Source of the DNA: Propionibacteriaceae bacterium
GTDB lineage: Bacteria; Actinomycetota; Actinomycetes; Propionibacteriales; Propionibacteriaceae
Length of the DNA: 11,766 bases
Assembly (NCBI GenBank): GCA_024636075.1
Contig: JAGXHS010000110.1
Coordinates: 1 to 11,766, forward strand
Direction: 5' to 3'
Part shown: in pieces, positions 1 to 6,918 of the stretch
Numbering within the stretch: position 1 is the stretch's first letter
Layout of the letters: every line of letters starts with the position of its first letter
Made by a program: the position numbers and the translations under genes
The notes under the pieces: generated by a model
Seen by the model: the letters and a program-made list of their open reading frames with translations, nothing else
What the model was told of the DNA's origin: nothing
Database searches by the model: none

Positions 1-2
1 GG

Positions 3-116
3 CCCGTCCTGGAGGCACGTCAGCGATGTTTCGCCGATGCCCTTCGTCCGGATCACCGTCAAGGCTTGGTAGACATTACTGAGTACCCGGCGACGATGCA
101 ACTCGGCGACAAGTGA
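3..116 (+). CDS. Possible C-terminal tail of an unidentified convergent gene (partial)
   Basis: From base 3 the plus strand stays open for 37 codons until a TGA at 114-116. The translation looks protein-like; its last residues read ITEYPATMQLGDK. I do not recognise a family. About 23 of 37 codons end in G or C, weaker than in the neighbouring genes, so a chance open frame is quite possible. If real, it is the 3' end of a gene entering from the left that converges on tyrS, with 26 nt between the two stop codons. No start is visible because the gene would begin outside the window. Confidence 0.25.
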   Translation, partial: PVLEARQRCFADALRPDHRQGLVDITEYPATMQLGDK

Positions 117-117
117 G

Positions 118-143
118 AAAAGTCACCGGCCAACTCGGCTGGT
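118..143 (-). terminator. Probable intrinsic terminator of tyrS
   Basis: Read on the minus strand, the last base of the tyrS stop codon begins an inverted repeat, ACCAGCC-GAGTT-GGCCGGT (143 to 125). It gives seven stem positions with one A/C mismatch and a five-base loop. GAC and then TTTT (121-118) and CTC follow. A GC-rich stem followed closely by a short U tract is the usual Rho-independent form, although four U residues is weak. Read on the plus strand there is no U tract after the stem, so it should act only on tyrS transcription. Confidence 0.5.
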
Positions 144-1393
144 CAACCCTGGAGCGCGCCGAGGGTCTTGCGACCCCGCCGCAGGATGGCGTAGCCCCCG
201 GCGAGCAGGCCGCCCCTGGTCAGAGGGGCATCGGCGTCGGCGATCCGTTCATTGTTGAGGTAGGCCCCACCTTCAGCGATGGTTCGGCGGGCAGCCGATT
301 TGCTCGCCACCACGCCGGCCAACACCAGTGCGTCTGCCATCGTTGGCATCTCGCCATCGACGCTCACCGGGTTGAGCCCAGCAGTGGCAGCCGCGAGCGT
401 CCTCTCGTCCAGGTCTCGCAGCTCTGCCTTACCGAACAACGCCTGGGCTGCCTTGGTGGCTGCCTTGCGTTCGCCAACGCCATGGACCAGGTCAGTCACG
501 TCATCGGCGAGTGCGCGCTGCGCGGCCCGCAGGTGGGGTGCCCGTTCGGTTTCATCGGCGAGCTGCTCGATCTCTTCCCGGGACCTCGATGAGAAGACCT
601 TGAGGTAGTCGACAACCTTGGCGTCCTCCGCGTTGAGGAAGAACTGGTGGAAGGCGTACGGGCTGGTCATCTCTGGATCGAGCCATACCGTTCCGGCTTC
701 GGTCTTGCCGAATTTGGTGCCGTCAGCCTTGGTCAACAGCGGTGTCGCCAGAGCGTGCACCCGCTCGCCGTCGGAACGGCGAATGAGCTCTACGCCGGCG
801 GTGATGTTGCCCCACTGGTCGGAGCCACCGGTCTGCAGCGTGCACTGGTGCCGGCGGAACAGTTCGCGGTAGTCCAGGGACTGCAGCAACACGTAGCTGA
901 ACTCGGTGTAGGAGATTCCGGACTCCAAGCGGTTCGCCACCACGTCGCGGGCCAGCATCCGATTCACCGGAAAGTGCTTGCCCACGTCGCGCAGGAACTC
1001 GATCACCGTCATGCCGCCGGTCCAGTCCAGGTTGTTGACCACCGTGGCGGCATTGTCACCCTCGAAACTGATGAACCGTGACACCTGGTCAGTGATCCGC
1101 TGCACCCAGCCAGCCACCAGCACCGGATCGTTGAGACTGCGCTCCGCCGTCTGCTTGGGATCGCCGATCTGACCGGTCGAACCCCCCACCAGGATGAGCG
1201 GCTTGTGCCCGGCCGCCTGTAGGTGCCGGGCAACGACCATCTGCACCAGATTGCCCATGTGGATACTCGGGGCCGTGGGGTCGAAGCCCACGTAGAAGGT
1301 GACCGGACCATCATCGAAGTGCGCTGACAGCGCCTCCTCGTCGGTCGAGTGGGCCACCAGCCCACGCCACTTCAACTCGTCCAGCACGTTCAC
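143..1393 (-). CDS. tyrS: Tyrosyl-tRNA synthetase (TyrRS)
   Basis: This cytoplasmic class I aminoacyl-tRNA synthetase attaches tyrosine to tRNA-Tyr. The 416-residue length fits bacterial TyrRS. The Rossmann catalytic domain covers about residues 30-235: GFDPTAPSIHMGN at 36-48 is the HIGH signature, here HMGN. QTGGSDQWGN at 187-196 matches the tyrosine-binding helix, and KFGKT at 227-231 is the KMSKS-type loop. A helical anticodon-binding region follows, then an S4-type RNA-binding domain at about 350-412. The start is GTG at 1393, with GGAG 7 nt upstream, and translation begins right at the conserved N terminus. It lies 98 nt after argH, a common actinobacterial neighbour, and ends at a probable terminator. 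The N in place of the final H of HIGH is accepted in the class I signature and does not suggest loss of function. Confidence 0.97.
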   Translation of the reverse strand: MNVLDELKWRGLVAHSTDEEALSAHFDDGPVTFYVGFDPTAPSIHMGNLVQMVVARHLQAAGHKPLILVGGSTGQIGDPKQTAERSLNDPVLVAGWVQRITDQVSRFISFEGDNAATVVNNLDWTGGMTVIEFLRDVGKHFPVNRMLARDVVANRLESGISYTEFSYVLLQSLDYRELFRRHQCTLQTGGSDQWGNITAGVELIRRSDGERVHALATPLLTKADGTKFGKTEAGTVWLDPEMTSPYAFHQFFLNAEDAKVVDYLKVFSSRSREEIEQLADETERAPHLRAAQRALADDVTDLVHGVGERKAATKAAQALFGKAELRDLDERTLAAATAGLNPVSVDGEMPTMADALVLAGVVASKSAARRTIAEGGAYLNNERIADADAPLTRGGLLAGGYAILRRGRKTLGALQG

Positions 1394-1461
1394 TCGTCTG
1401 CTCCGTAGGGCTCGGCCACGGCGTCCACCGTGATCTTCTGTCGTGCCAGCGAGTCAACCAC
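1390..1461 (-). CDS. Candidate 23-codon small ORF ending in a GTGA overlap with tyrS
   Basis: After the argH TGA the same reading frame stays open across the whole 98-nt spacer. It ends in a TGA at 1392-1390 that overlaps the tyrS GTG start as GTGA. The only plausible starting codon is GTG at 1461, giving 23 residues that begin VVDSLARQKITVDAV. There is no clear Shine-Dalgarno before it. About 18 of 23 codons end in G or C, as in the real genes here. The 4-nt overlap repeats the coupling seen between the arg genes and could help feed ribosomes into tyrS. It could also be the remnant of a lost gene or pure chance. I recognise no homologue. Confidence 0.2.
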   Translation of the reverse strand: MVDSLARQKITVDAVAEPYGADE

Positions 1462-1491
1462 GTCCGGCGGCTGACAGCCAGCAGGCGCCGC

Positions 1492-2985
1492 TCAGCGGGC
1501 AGCTACCTGCCGGGAGGCTTCCCGACTCAGTGCCAGATGACGATCCAGCTCGGCAGAGAGCTCCTGCAACTGCTGCCGGACCTGATCAGGTGCCGTCCCA
1601 CCACGACCGCTGCGGGCACGCACCGAACCGTCGACCGAGAGCACGGTCAGCACCTCCGGGGACAGCTTGGCGGAGATCTCCGCCAGGTCGCTCTCCTGCA
1701 GATCGCCCAACTCGATCCCGCGGCGCTCGCAATGGCTGACCGCCTGCCCCGCGATGTCATGGGCTTCGGCGAACGGCACCCGTTGACGCACCAGCCAGTC
1801 GGCGACATCGGTGGCCAGGGAGAAGCCGCGTGGTGCCAACTCGAGCATTCGCTCCTCGTGGAACCTGAGCGTTCCGACCATGCCGACCATCGCCGGGATC
1901 AGCACCGACAACTGGTCGATGGAGTCGAAGATCGGCTCCTTGTCCTCCTGCAGGTCGCGGTTGTAGGCCAACGGCAGCGCCTTCAGCGTCGCCATCAGGC
2001 CGGTCAGGTTGCCCAACAGCCGGCCAGCCTTGCCGCGGGCGAGCTCGGCAACGTCCGGGTTCTTCTTCTGCGGCATGATCGATGATCCGGTGGACCAGGC
2101 GTCATCCAGAGTGGCGAAGCCGAACTCGTGGGTGCACCAGGCGATCACGTCCTCGCTCAGCCGGGACAGATCGACGCCGATCTGGGCAAGCACGAAGGCA
2201 GCTTCGGCTACGACGTCACGAGCCGCGGTGCCGTCCATCGAGTTGGCCACCGATCCGCTGAAACCGAGTTCCCGCGCCACCAGTTCCGGATCCAGCCCCA
2301 GCGACGTGCCCGCCAGAGCAGCGGAACCGTAGGGGCTGATCGCGAGCCGCCGGTCGAGGTCGATGATGCGGTCGATGTCGCGCAGCAGTGGCCAGGCGTG
2401 CGCCAGCAAGTGGTGCGAGAGCAGGACCGGCTGGGCATGCTGCATGTGCGTCCTGCCCGGCATCACCGCACCGAGGTGGTCGCTGGCTTGCTTGTGCAGG
2501 ACCGACACCAGCCGACCGACCTCGTCGGCGATCATGGCCATCTCGCGACGCAGGTAACGCCGGATCAGGGTGGCGATCTGGTCATTGCGGGATCGACCGG
2601 CCCGAAGGCGCCCACCGAGCTCGCCACCGACGATCTCGGTCAGGCCACGCTCCAGAGCGCCGTGCACGTCCTCGTCGGCGGCGGCTGCGGTGAACCTGCC
2701 CGCCAGCACGTCGTCCAGCAGTCGGTCGAGTCCGGCGAGCATCCCCTCCAGCTCGCCATCGGTGAGCAAACCGGCACTGTGCAGAGCCTTGGCGTGGGCA
2801 CGGGAGCCGGCAATGTCGTCGGGCGCCAGTCGCCAGTCGAAGTGGGTGGAGACCGACAAGGCGAACATCGCGTCAGCCGGACCACCACTGAACCGTCCAC
2901 CCCACAACCGGCCCTGATGGTCCGGGGCGGGGACAGTCGTCGAGGTGTCCTTCGCGCTGTTCTGTTGGCTGTCGTGCTGGGTCAC
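1492..2985 (-). CDS. argH: Argininosuccinate lyase
   Basis: ArgH splits argininosuccinate into arginine and fumarate, the last step of arginine synthesis; it is a cytoplasmic homotetramer of the fumarase/aspartase superfamily. Visible signatures are LWGGRF at 27-32, GRSRNDQ at 130-136, the GRTHMQHAQPV segment with catalytic-type His180, and the family signature SSIMPQKKNPD at 301-311 with the mobile-loop serines. The start is GTG at 2985 with AGGAG just upstream (spacing about 4-5 nt, slightly short). No better start lies closer to LWGGRF. This leaves a polar, probably disordered leader of about 26 residues, longer than in many relatives. Total length is 497 residues. It is separated from argR by 91 nt, so it may have its own expression signals. 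The usual partner argG is absent. The end is REASRQVAAR and a TGA. Confidence 0.97.
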   Translation of the reverse strand: MTQHDSQQNSAKDTSTTVPAPDHQGRLWGGRFSGGPADAMFALSVSTHFDWRLAPDDIAGSRAHAKALHSAGLLTDGELEGMLAGLDRLLDDVLAGRFTAAAADEDVHGALERGLTEIVGGELGGRLRAGRSRNDQIATLIRRYLRREMAMIADEVGRLVSVLHKQASDHLGAVMPGRTHMQHAQPVLLSHHLLAHAWPLLRDIDRIIDLDRRLAISPYGSAALAGTSLGLDPELVARELGFSGSVANSMDGTAARDVVAEAAFVLAQIGVDLSRLSEDVIAWCTHEFGFATLDDAWSTGSSIMPQKKNPDVAELARGKAGRLLGNLTGLMATLKALPLAYNRDLQEDKEPIFDSIDQLSVLIPAMVGMVGTLRFHEERMLELAPRGFSLATDVADWLVRQRVPFAEAHDIAGQAVSHCERRGIELGDLQESDLAEISAKLSPEVLTVLSVDGSVRARSGRGGTAPDQVRQQLQELSAELDRHLALSREASRQVAAR

Positions 2986-3009
2986 GGGTCTCCTGGGCTC
3001 TCGCTCTGT

Positions 3010-3027
3010 CGGGGGCGATCTCCCCCG
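3010..3027 (-). other. GC-rich hairpin in the argR-argH spacer
   Basis: The transcript strand reads CGGGGG-AGATCG-CCCCCG, a perfect 6-bp all-GC stem with a six-base loop, 25 nt upstream of the argH GTG. No U run follows, so it is not a standard intrinsic terminator. It could slow RNA decay, mark a processing site between argR and argH, or hold the leader open or closed. The rest of the 91-nt spacer (2986-3076) shows no convincing promoter: CTGACA at 3061-3056 resembles a -35 box but has no -10 at the right distance. Confidence 0.4.
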
Positions 3028-3076
3028 GATTCTTGCTGTCGGTGGCGTATTCGCTTGTCAGTGGCATGTACGTCCG

Positions 3077-3562
3077 TCATTGGGTGTCACGGCCCAGTCG
3101 GGTGACGCGCTCGGCCAGATCATCGCCGGAGGTCGGCTCCCGACCGATGATCAGCACAGTGTCGTCGCCTGCGATCGTACCGAGAACATCGGACCACCCC
3201 GCCCGATCAATCGCCGAGGCGAAGTACTGGGCACCGCCCGGGGGGGTCTTGAGAACCGTCAGGTTGCCGCTGGCGTCGGCTCCGACGAGCAGCTCGCCGC
3301 AGAGTCTCGCCAGACGGTGTTCGGCTGTGTGCCGATCGACGGCGGCATCTTCGGCGGGCGTGGCGTAGACCAGTTTGCCATCCACCCCGCGCACCCGGAC
3401 GGCACCGATCTCCAGCAGATCCTTGCTGAGGGTGCTCTGGGCCACGACGATGCCCCCAGTTGACAGCAGCTCGGAGAGCTCAGCCTGGCTGGAGACCTGG
3501 TGGTTCGAGATCAGCTCGGCCACTCTCCCCTGTCGGGCCGCCCTGGTGGTGAGCTCAGCCAT
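3077..3562 (-). CDS. argR: Arginine repressor ArgR
   Basis: ArgR is the arginine-responsive DNA-binding hexamer that represses arginine biosynthesis genes at ARG boxes. From ATG at 3562 it is 161 residues, the normal family size. The winged helix-turn-helix covers about 9-67, with recognition-helix wording QSTLSKDL at 42-49 (many relatives have TLSRDL). The C-terminal oligomerisation and arginine-binding domain carries GTIAGDDT at 128-135, whose paired aspartates bind arginine in the family. The ATG lies inside the end of argD, an 8-nt overlap, with only a weak GGCGAG upstream, so translation is probably coupled to argD. A longer in-frame reading from 3604 would add 14 residues that only mirror argD. 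The likely target is the AT-rich operator before argC, which would make the operon self-regulating. Confidence 0.95.
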   Translation of the reverse strand: MAELTTRAARQGRVAELISNHQVSSQAELSELLSTGGIVVAQSTLSKDLLEIGAVRVRGVDGKLVYATPAEDAAVDRHTAEHRLARLCGELLVGADASGNLTVLKTPPGGAQYFASAIDRAGWSDVLGTIAGDDTVLIIGREPTSGDDLAERVTRLGRDTQ

Positions 3563-4781
3563 GGCTCGCCGCCAGTGCGTCCGGCAGCGCAGCAACGAAG
3601 TCATCGACCTCGGACGGGCTGATGATCAGCGGTGGAGCCAGCCGGAGCACGTTGGGGCGGGGAGCATTGGTGATCCAGCCCCGATCCAGCAGCACTTCTG
3701 ACAAACGGGGTGCAATCGGCTCGGCGAGCACGACTCCCAGCAGCAAACCCCTACCCCGGACCTGCTCCACCAGCGGATGCTCCAGGGCTTCGACCCTCGC
3801 GGTCAGCCGGGCGCCGAGCTGCTGGGCTACCTCGAGCAGTCCCTCGCGTTCGATCACTTCGATCACCGCCAGGGCGGCGGTCGCCGCGACCGGGTTGCCA
3901 CCGAAGGTGGTGCCGTGGTTACCCGGCACGAGCATGGCGCTGCCGGCGCCGGTTGCGATGCAGGCCCCGATCGGGAAGCCGTTGCCCAAGCCCTTGGCGA
4001 GTGTGACGATGTCGGCCGTCACACCGGATGGGCCACTGGCCAACCAGTGACCGGTGCGACCCATGCCGGTTTGCACCTCGTCCAGCCACAGCAGCGCACC
4101 GTTCTCGTCCGCGATGTCGCGGGCAGCCTGCAGGAACTCGTGACCGGGGTCCACGACACCGTTCTCGCCCTGGATGGGTTCGATCACGATGGCCGCCACC
4201 GTGTTGTCGACGGCTTCGGCGAGGGCTTGAGCATCACCGTAGGGAACGAACCTCACCTCACCGGGAAGAGGCTCGAACGGTTCGCGGTAGGCAGGGTTCG
4301 CAGTGATCGCCAGCGCGCCCATCGTGCGACCGTGGAAGGAGCCCTCCATCGCGACGATCCGGGTACGGCCGGTACGCCGGGTGATCTTGAAAGCCGCTTC
4401 GTTCGCCTCGGTGCCGGAGTTGGTGAAGAACACCTTGGCGTCGCGCTCCGGGTCATTGCTGGTGACGAACTCGACGAGACGTTCGGCCAGGGCGATCTGC
4501 GCGGGGCTGGCGAAGAAGTTGGAGATGTGGCCCAGAGTGGACAGCTGCGAACTGATCGCCGCGAGGACCGCCGGGTGCGCGTGCCCGAGCACAGTGACCG
4601 CCAGCCCGGACAGGAAGTCGGTGTAGCGCCGGCCGTCGGCATCCCACACGTTGGTACCCTCGCCGCGGACGAAGATCCGCTTGGGAGCACCGAAGGTGTT
4701 CATCATCACGTCGCCGTAGCGGGCGGTGAGAGCGGATTGGGAATCTGGGCTTGCCACATCGGTGGGCAGAGGTTCGGTCAT
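3555..4781 (-). CDS. argD: Acetylornithine aminotransferase
   Basis: ArgD is a cytoplasmic PLP enzyme that transfers an amino group from glutamate to N-acetylglutamate semialdehyde, giving N-acetylornithine. The 408-residue protein is a class III (fold type I) aminotransferase. It has NSGTEANE at 121-128 and SFHGRT at 148-153, which hold the PLP phosphate region. LLWLDEVQTGMGRTG at 230-244 includes the cofactor-binding Asp234, and LAKGLGNGFPIGA at 261-273 has the Schiff-base lysine Lys263. The start is ATG at 4781, with AAGGA about 9 nt upstream, and it overlaps the argB stop by 4 nt (ATGA). In many bacteria this enzyme also acts as succinyldiaminopimelate aminotransferase in lysine synthesis; that is family knowledge, not visible here. 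argR begins inside its last codons. Confidence 0.97.
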   Translation of the reverse strand: MTEPLPTDVASPDSQSALTARYGDVMMNTFGAPKRIFVRGEGTNVWDADGRRYTDFLSGLAVTVLGHAHPAVLAAISSQLSTLGHISNFFASPAQIALAERLVEFVTSNDPERDAKVFFTNSGTEANEAAFKITRRTGRTRIVAMEGSFHGRTMGALAITANPAYREPFEPLPGEVRFVPYGDAQALAEAVDNTVAAIVIEPIQGENGVVDPGHEFLQAARDIADENGALLWLDEVQTGMGRTGHWLASGPSGVTADIVTLAKGLGNGFPIGACIATGAGSAMLVPGNHGTTFGGNPVAATAALAVIEVIEREGLLEVAQQLGARLTARVEALEHPLVEQVRGRGLLLGVVLAEPIAPRLSEVLLDRGWITNAPRPNVLRLAPPLIISPSEVDDFVAALPDALAASHG

Positions 4782-5743
4782 TGGAGGTCCTTCCCAACTC
4801 GGTCGGCGACGCCGGATCCATACCCGGCTCCGGATTCAGCCGCCACCCCGGAGTCTGCGAAAACCATGGTGCCGATGCCTTCATCGGTGAAGATCTCCAA
4901 CAACAGGCAGTGCGGCACACGACCATCGATGACGGTGGCCCGCGGCACGCCATGATCAACTGCGGCCAGACAGGCCTCCATCTTCGGGATCATTCCCGCT
5001 GCCAGGTTGGGCAGCAGCCGACGGAGGTCATCTGCCGTGATCTCGTAGATGATCTCCTCGGAGTGCGGCCAGTTTGAGTAGAGCCCCGGCACGTCGGTCA
5101 GCACCACCATCCGCTGGGCGCCCAGGGCGCTGGCCAGAGCAGCCGCCGCGGTGTCGGCGTTCACGTTGTGCACCTGCCCGTCGGCGTCGGGTGCGACGGT
5201 GGCCACCACCGGGATCCGTCCGCCCGCGATCAGGTCGGTGATGGCATCGGTGTTCACCGAGGCCACTTCTCCCACCAGACCGAGGTCGACGTCTTCGCCG
5301 TCCAGTTCGAGGCCCTTGCGTTGTGCGGTCAGCAATCCGCCGTCCTCGCCCGACATGCCGACGGCGAATGGTCCGTGAGCATTGATCAGGCCCACCAGTT
5401 CGCGACCGACCTGGCCGACCAGCACCATCCGAACCACGTCCATTGTTTCAGGGGTGGTGACTCGCAGGCCGCCGCGGAACTCGCTGCTGATGCCCAGCCG
5501 GTCCAGCATCGAGGAAATCTGCGGTCCGCCACCGTGCACCACGACCGGGCGGATACCGCACCGCCTGAGGAAGACGATGTCCTCGGCGAACGCCTTCTTC
5601 AGCGTGTTGTCGACCATGGCGTTTCCGCCGTACTTGATCACCAGCACGCTGTCTGCGTAGCGCTCCAGCCACGGGAGTGCCTCGATCAGGGACTCGGCCT
5701 TTGTCACTGCTTGGCCGTAGTCGATACTGCGGCTGTTGGTCAT
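4778..5743 (-). CDS. argB: Acetylglutamate kinase (NAGK)
   Basis: ArgB phosphorylates N-acetylglutamate with ATP, the controlling step of the pathway in organisms that recycle acetyl groups through ArgJ. The 321-residue amino acid kinase has VIKYGGNAM at 35-43 (catalytic Lys37), VVVHGGGPQI at 67-76, HNVNADTAAAALA at 192-204 and MIPKMEAC at 251-258 (Lys254). An N-terminal helix before the kinase core, about residues 10-30, and the segment EIFTDEGIGTM at 283-293 are features of the arginine-inhibited hexameric type, so feedback inhibition is expected. After GIGTMV there is an extra tail of about 27 small and charged residues that I cannot match to the family core. The ATG at 5743 overlaps the argJ stop by 4 nt, with GGAG 8 nt upstream. 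Confidence 0.97.
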   Translation of the reverse strand: MTNSRSIDYGQAVTKAESLIEALPWLERYADSVLVIKYGGNAMVDNTLKKAFAEDIVFLRRCGIRPVVVHGGGPQISSMLDRLGISSEFRGGLRVTTPETMDVVRMVLVGQVGRELVGLINAHGPFAVGMSGEDGGLLTAQRKGLELDGEDVDLGLVGEVASVNTDAITDLIAGGRIPVVATVAPDADGQVHNVNADTAAAALASALGAQRMVVLTDVPGLYSNWPHSEEIIYEITADDLRRLLPNLAAGMIPKMEACLAAVDHGVPRATVIDGRVPHCLLLEIFTDEGIGTMVFADSGVAAESGAGYGSGVADRVGKDLQ

Positions 5744-6918
5744 GAGGAGTACTCCGCGTTCTCGCGCACGTATTCGTAGGTCAGGTCATTGGTCCAGACG
5801 GTTGCCATCTGCGCTCCTGCGTTGAGGTTGACCAGCAGTTCCACCTGTCGATCACTCAGATCCACCTCGCTGCGATCGACGTCGATGGCGCCAGCTGTGT
5901 AGACCGGAACCTCGTTGAACCGGACATCCAGCCGCTCCGGGTCGAAGACCGCGTGGGTGACCCCCACCGCGGCCAGCACCCGTCCCCAGTTGGGGTCGTT
6001 GCCGAACACTGCGCACTTGAACAGATTGTTGCGGGCGATCTCGCGGGCCACCAGCAACGCGTCCGCCTCACTGACTGCGCCGGTGACAGTGATCGCGATC
6101 TCGTGCTGGGCACCCTCGGCGTCCGCGAGCAGTTGCATCGCCAGATCGAAGCAGACAGCGGTCAGAGCCTCCGTGAACTCCTCGGCTGCCGGTTCCTGGT
6201 CGCTTGCGCCGCTGGAGAGCACCAGAACGGTGTCGTTGGTCGACTGGCAGCCGTCGGAGTCGATCCGGTCTAATGATTGTGCGGTGGCTGCCCGCAGCGC
6301 CCTGTCCAGGACCATCGGCTTGACCCGGGCGTCCGTGGTGAGCACCACCAGCATCGTGGCCAATGCGGGCGCCAGCATCCCGGCTCCCTTGGCCATGCCA
6401 CCGATGCTCCAACCGGCAGCGCTGGTGTGGCTGGCTGTCTTGGGCACCGAGTCGGTGGTCATGATCGCCTTGGCCGCGTCGAGGCCCCCGTTCGCACTGA
6501 GCGCGAGTGCGGCACTGGTCACCCCGCCCAGCAGCGCGACCATCGGCAGCCGCACACCGATGAGCCCGGTGGAGCAGACTGCCACGTCCATCGCGTCACA
6601 ATCGAGTTCGGCGGCCACCGCAGCTGCGGTGCGGACTGTGTCGTCCAGACCATCGGCACCGGTGCAGGCGTTCGCGCCGCCGGAGTTGAGTACCACGGCC
6701 CGCAGGTGACCGTCGGAGACGGCATTGCGCGAGAAGACCACCGGAGCGGCACACACCCGGTTGCTGGTGAACACGGCGGCCGCAACGGAATCCGGCCCCT
6801 CGTTGACGACCAGGGCGAGGTCCTTTACGTCGCTCTGCTTGATTCCAGCCGCCAGGCCGACGGCGGTGAAGCCTGCCGGCGTGGTGACGGTACCCGAGGT
6901 GTCGACAGTCAGGGTCAC
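5740..6918 (-). CDS. argJ: Bifunctional ornithine acetyltransferase / N-acetylglutamate synthase
   Basis: ArgJ moves the acetyl group from N-acetylornithine to glutamate, releasing ornithine and regenerating N-acetylglutamate; some members also use acetyl-CoA. From GTG at 6918 it is 392 residues, typical length. Signatures are NSGGANACTG at 78-87, the oxyanion-hole region CSTGLIG at 115-121, and KGAGMLAPALATML at 177-190. The last contains the self-cleavage site Ala187-Thr188; Thr188 becomes the nucleophile of the beta chain. The start is chosen because GTG overlaps the argC stop as GTGA, has CGGAG upstream, and begins right before the conserved N terminus. A 66-residue in-frame extension to 7116 lies wholly inside argC and reads as low-complexity shadow sequence. 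Whether it is mono- or bifunctional cannot be told from sequence. Confidence 0.95.
   Translation of the reverse strand: MTLTVDTSGTVTTPAGFTAVGLAAGIKQSDVKDLALVVNEGPDSVAAAVFTSNRVCAAPVVFSRNAVSDGHLRAVVLNSGGANACTGADGLDDTVRTAAAVAAELDCDAMDVAVCSTGLIGVRLPMVALLGGVTSAALALSANGGLDAAKAIMTTDSVPKTASHTSAAGWSIGGMAKGAGMLAPALATMLVVLTTDARVKPMVLDRALRAATAQSLDRIDSDGCQSTNDTVLVLSSGASDQEPAAEEFTEALTAVCFDLAMQLLADAEGAQHEIAITVTGAVSEADALLVAREIARNNLFKCAVFGNDPNWGRVLAAVGVTHAVFDPERLDVRFNEVPVYTAGAIDVDRSEVDLSDRQVELLVNLNAGAQMATVWTNDLTYEYVRENAEYSS

Noticed and set aside
1394..1491. Separate tyrS promoter (GTTGACTCG resembles a -35 box)
   Set aside because: No -10 element at 16-18 nt, so a promoter is not supported. tyrS may be read through from argH.
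2873..3067. Leader peptide or small gene starting at ATG 3067 before argH (64 codons)
   Set aside because: It overruns into argH in another frame, has no ribosome site and no run of Arg codons that would suggest arginine attenuation.
2128..3105. Plus-strand open frame (325 codons) opposite argH and the argR end
   Set aside because: Mostly antisense to argH, rich in Arg, Gly and Gln with no motif. It crosses the spacer only by chance openness.
3563..3604. Longer ArgR start at 3604
   Set aside because: It adds 14 Arg-rich residues that only mirror the end of argD. ATG 3562 gives normal family length.
3777..4955. Plus-strand open frame (392 codons) opposite argD and argB
   Set aside because: Antisense shadow of two clearly real genes, with no family features and no independent ribosome site.
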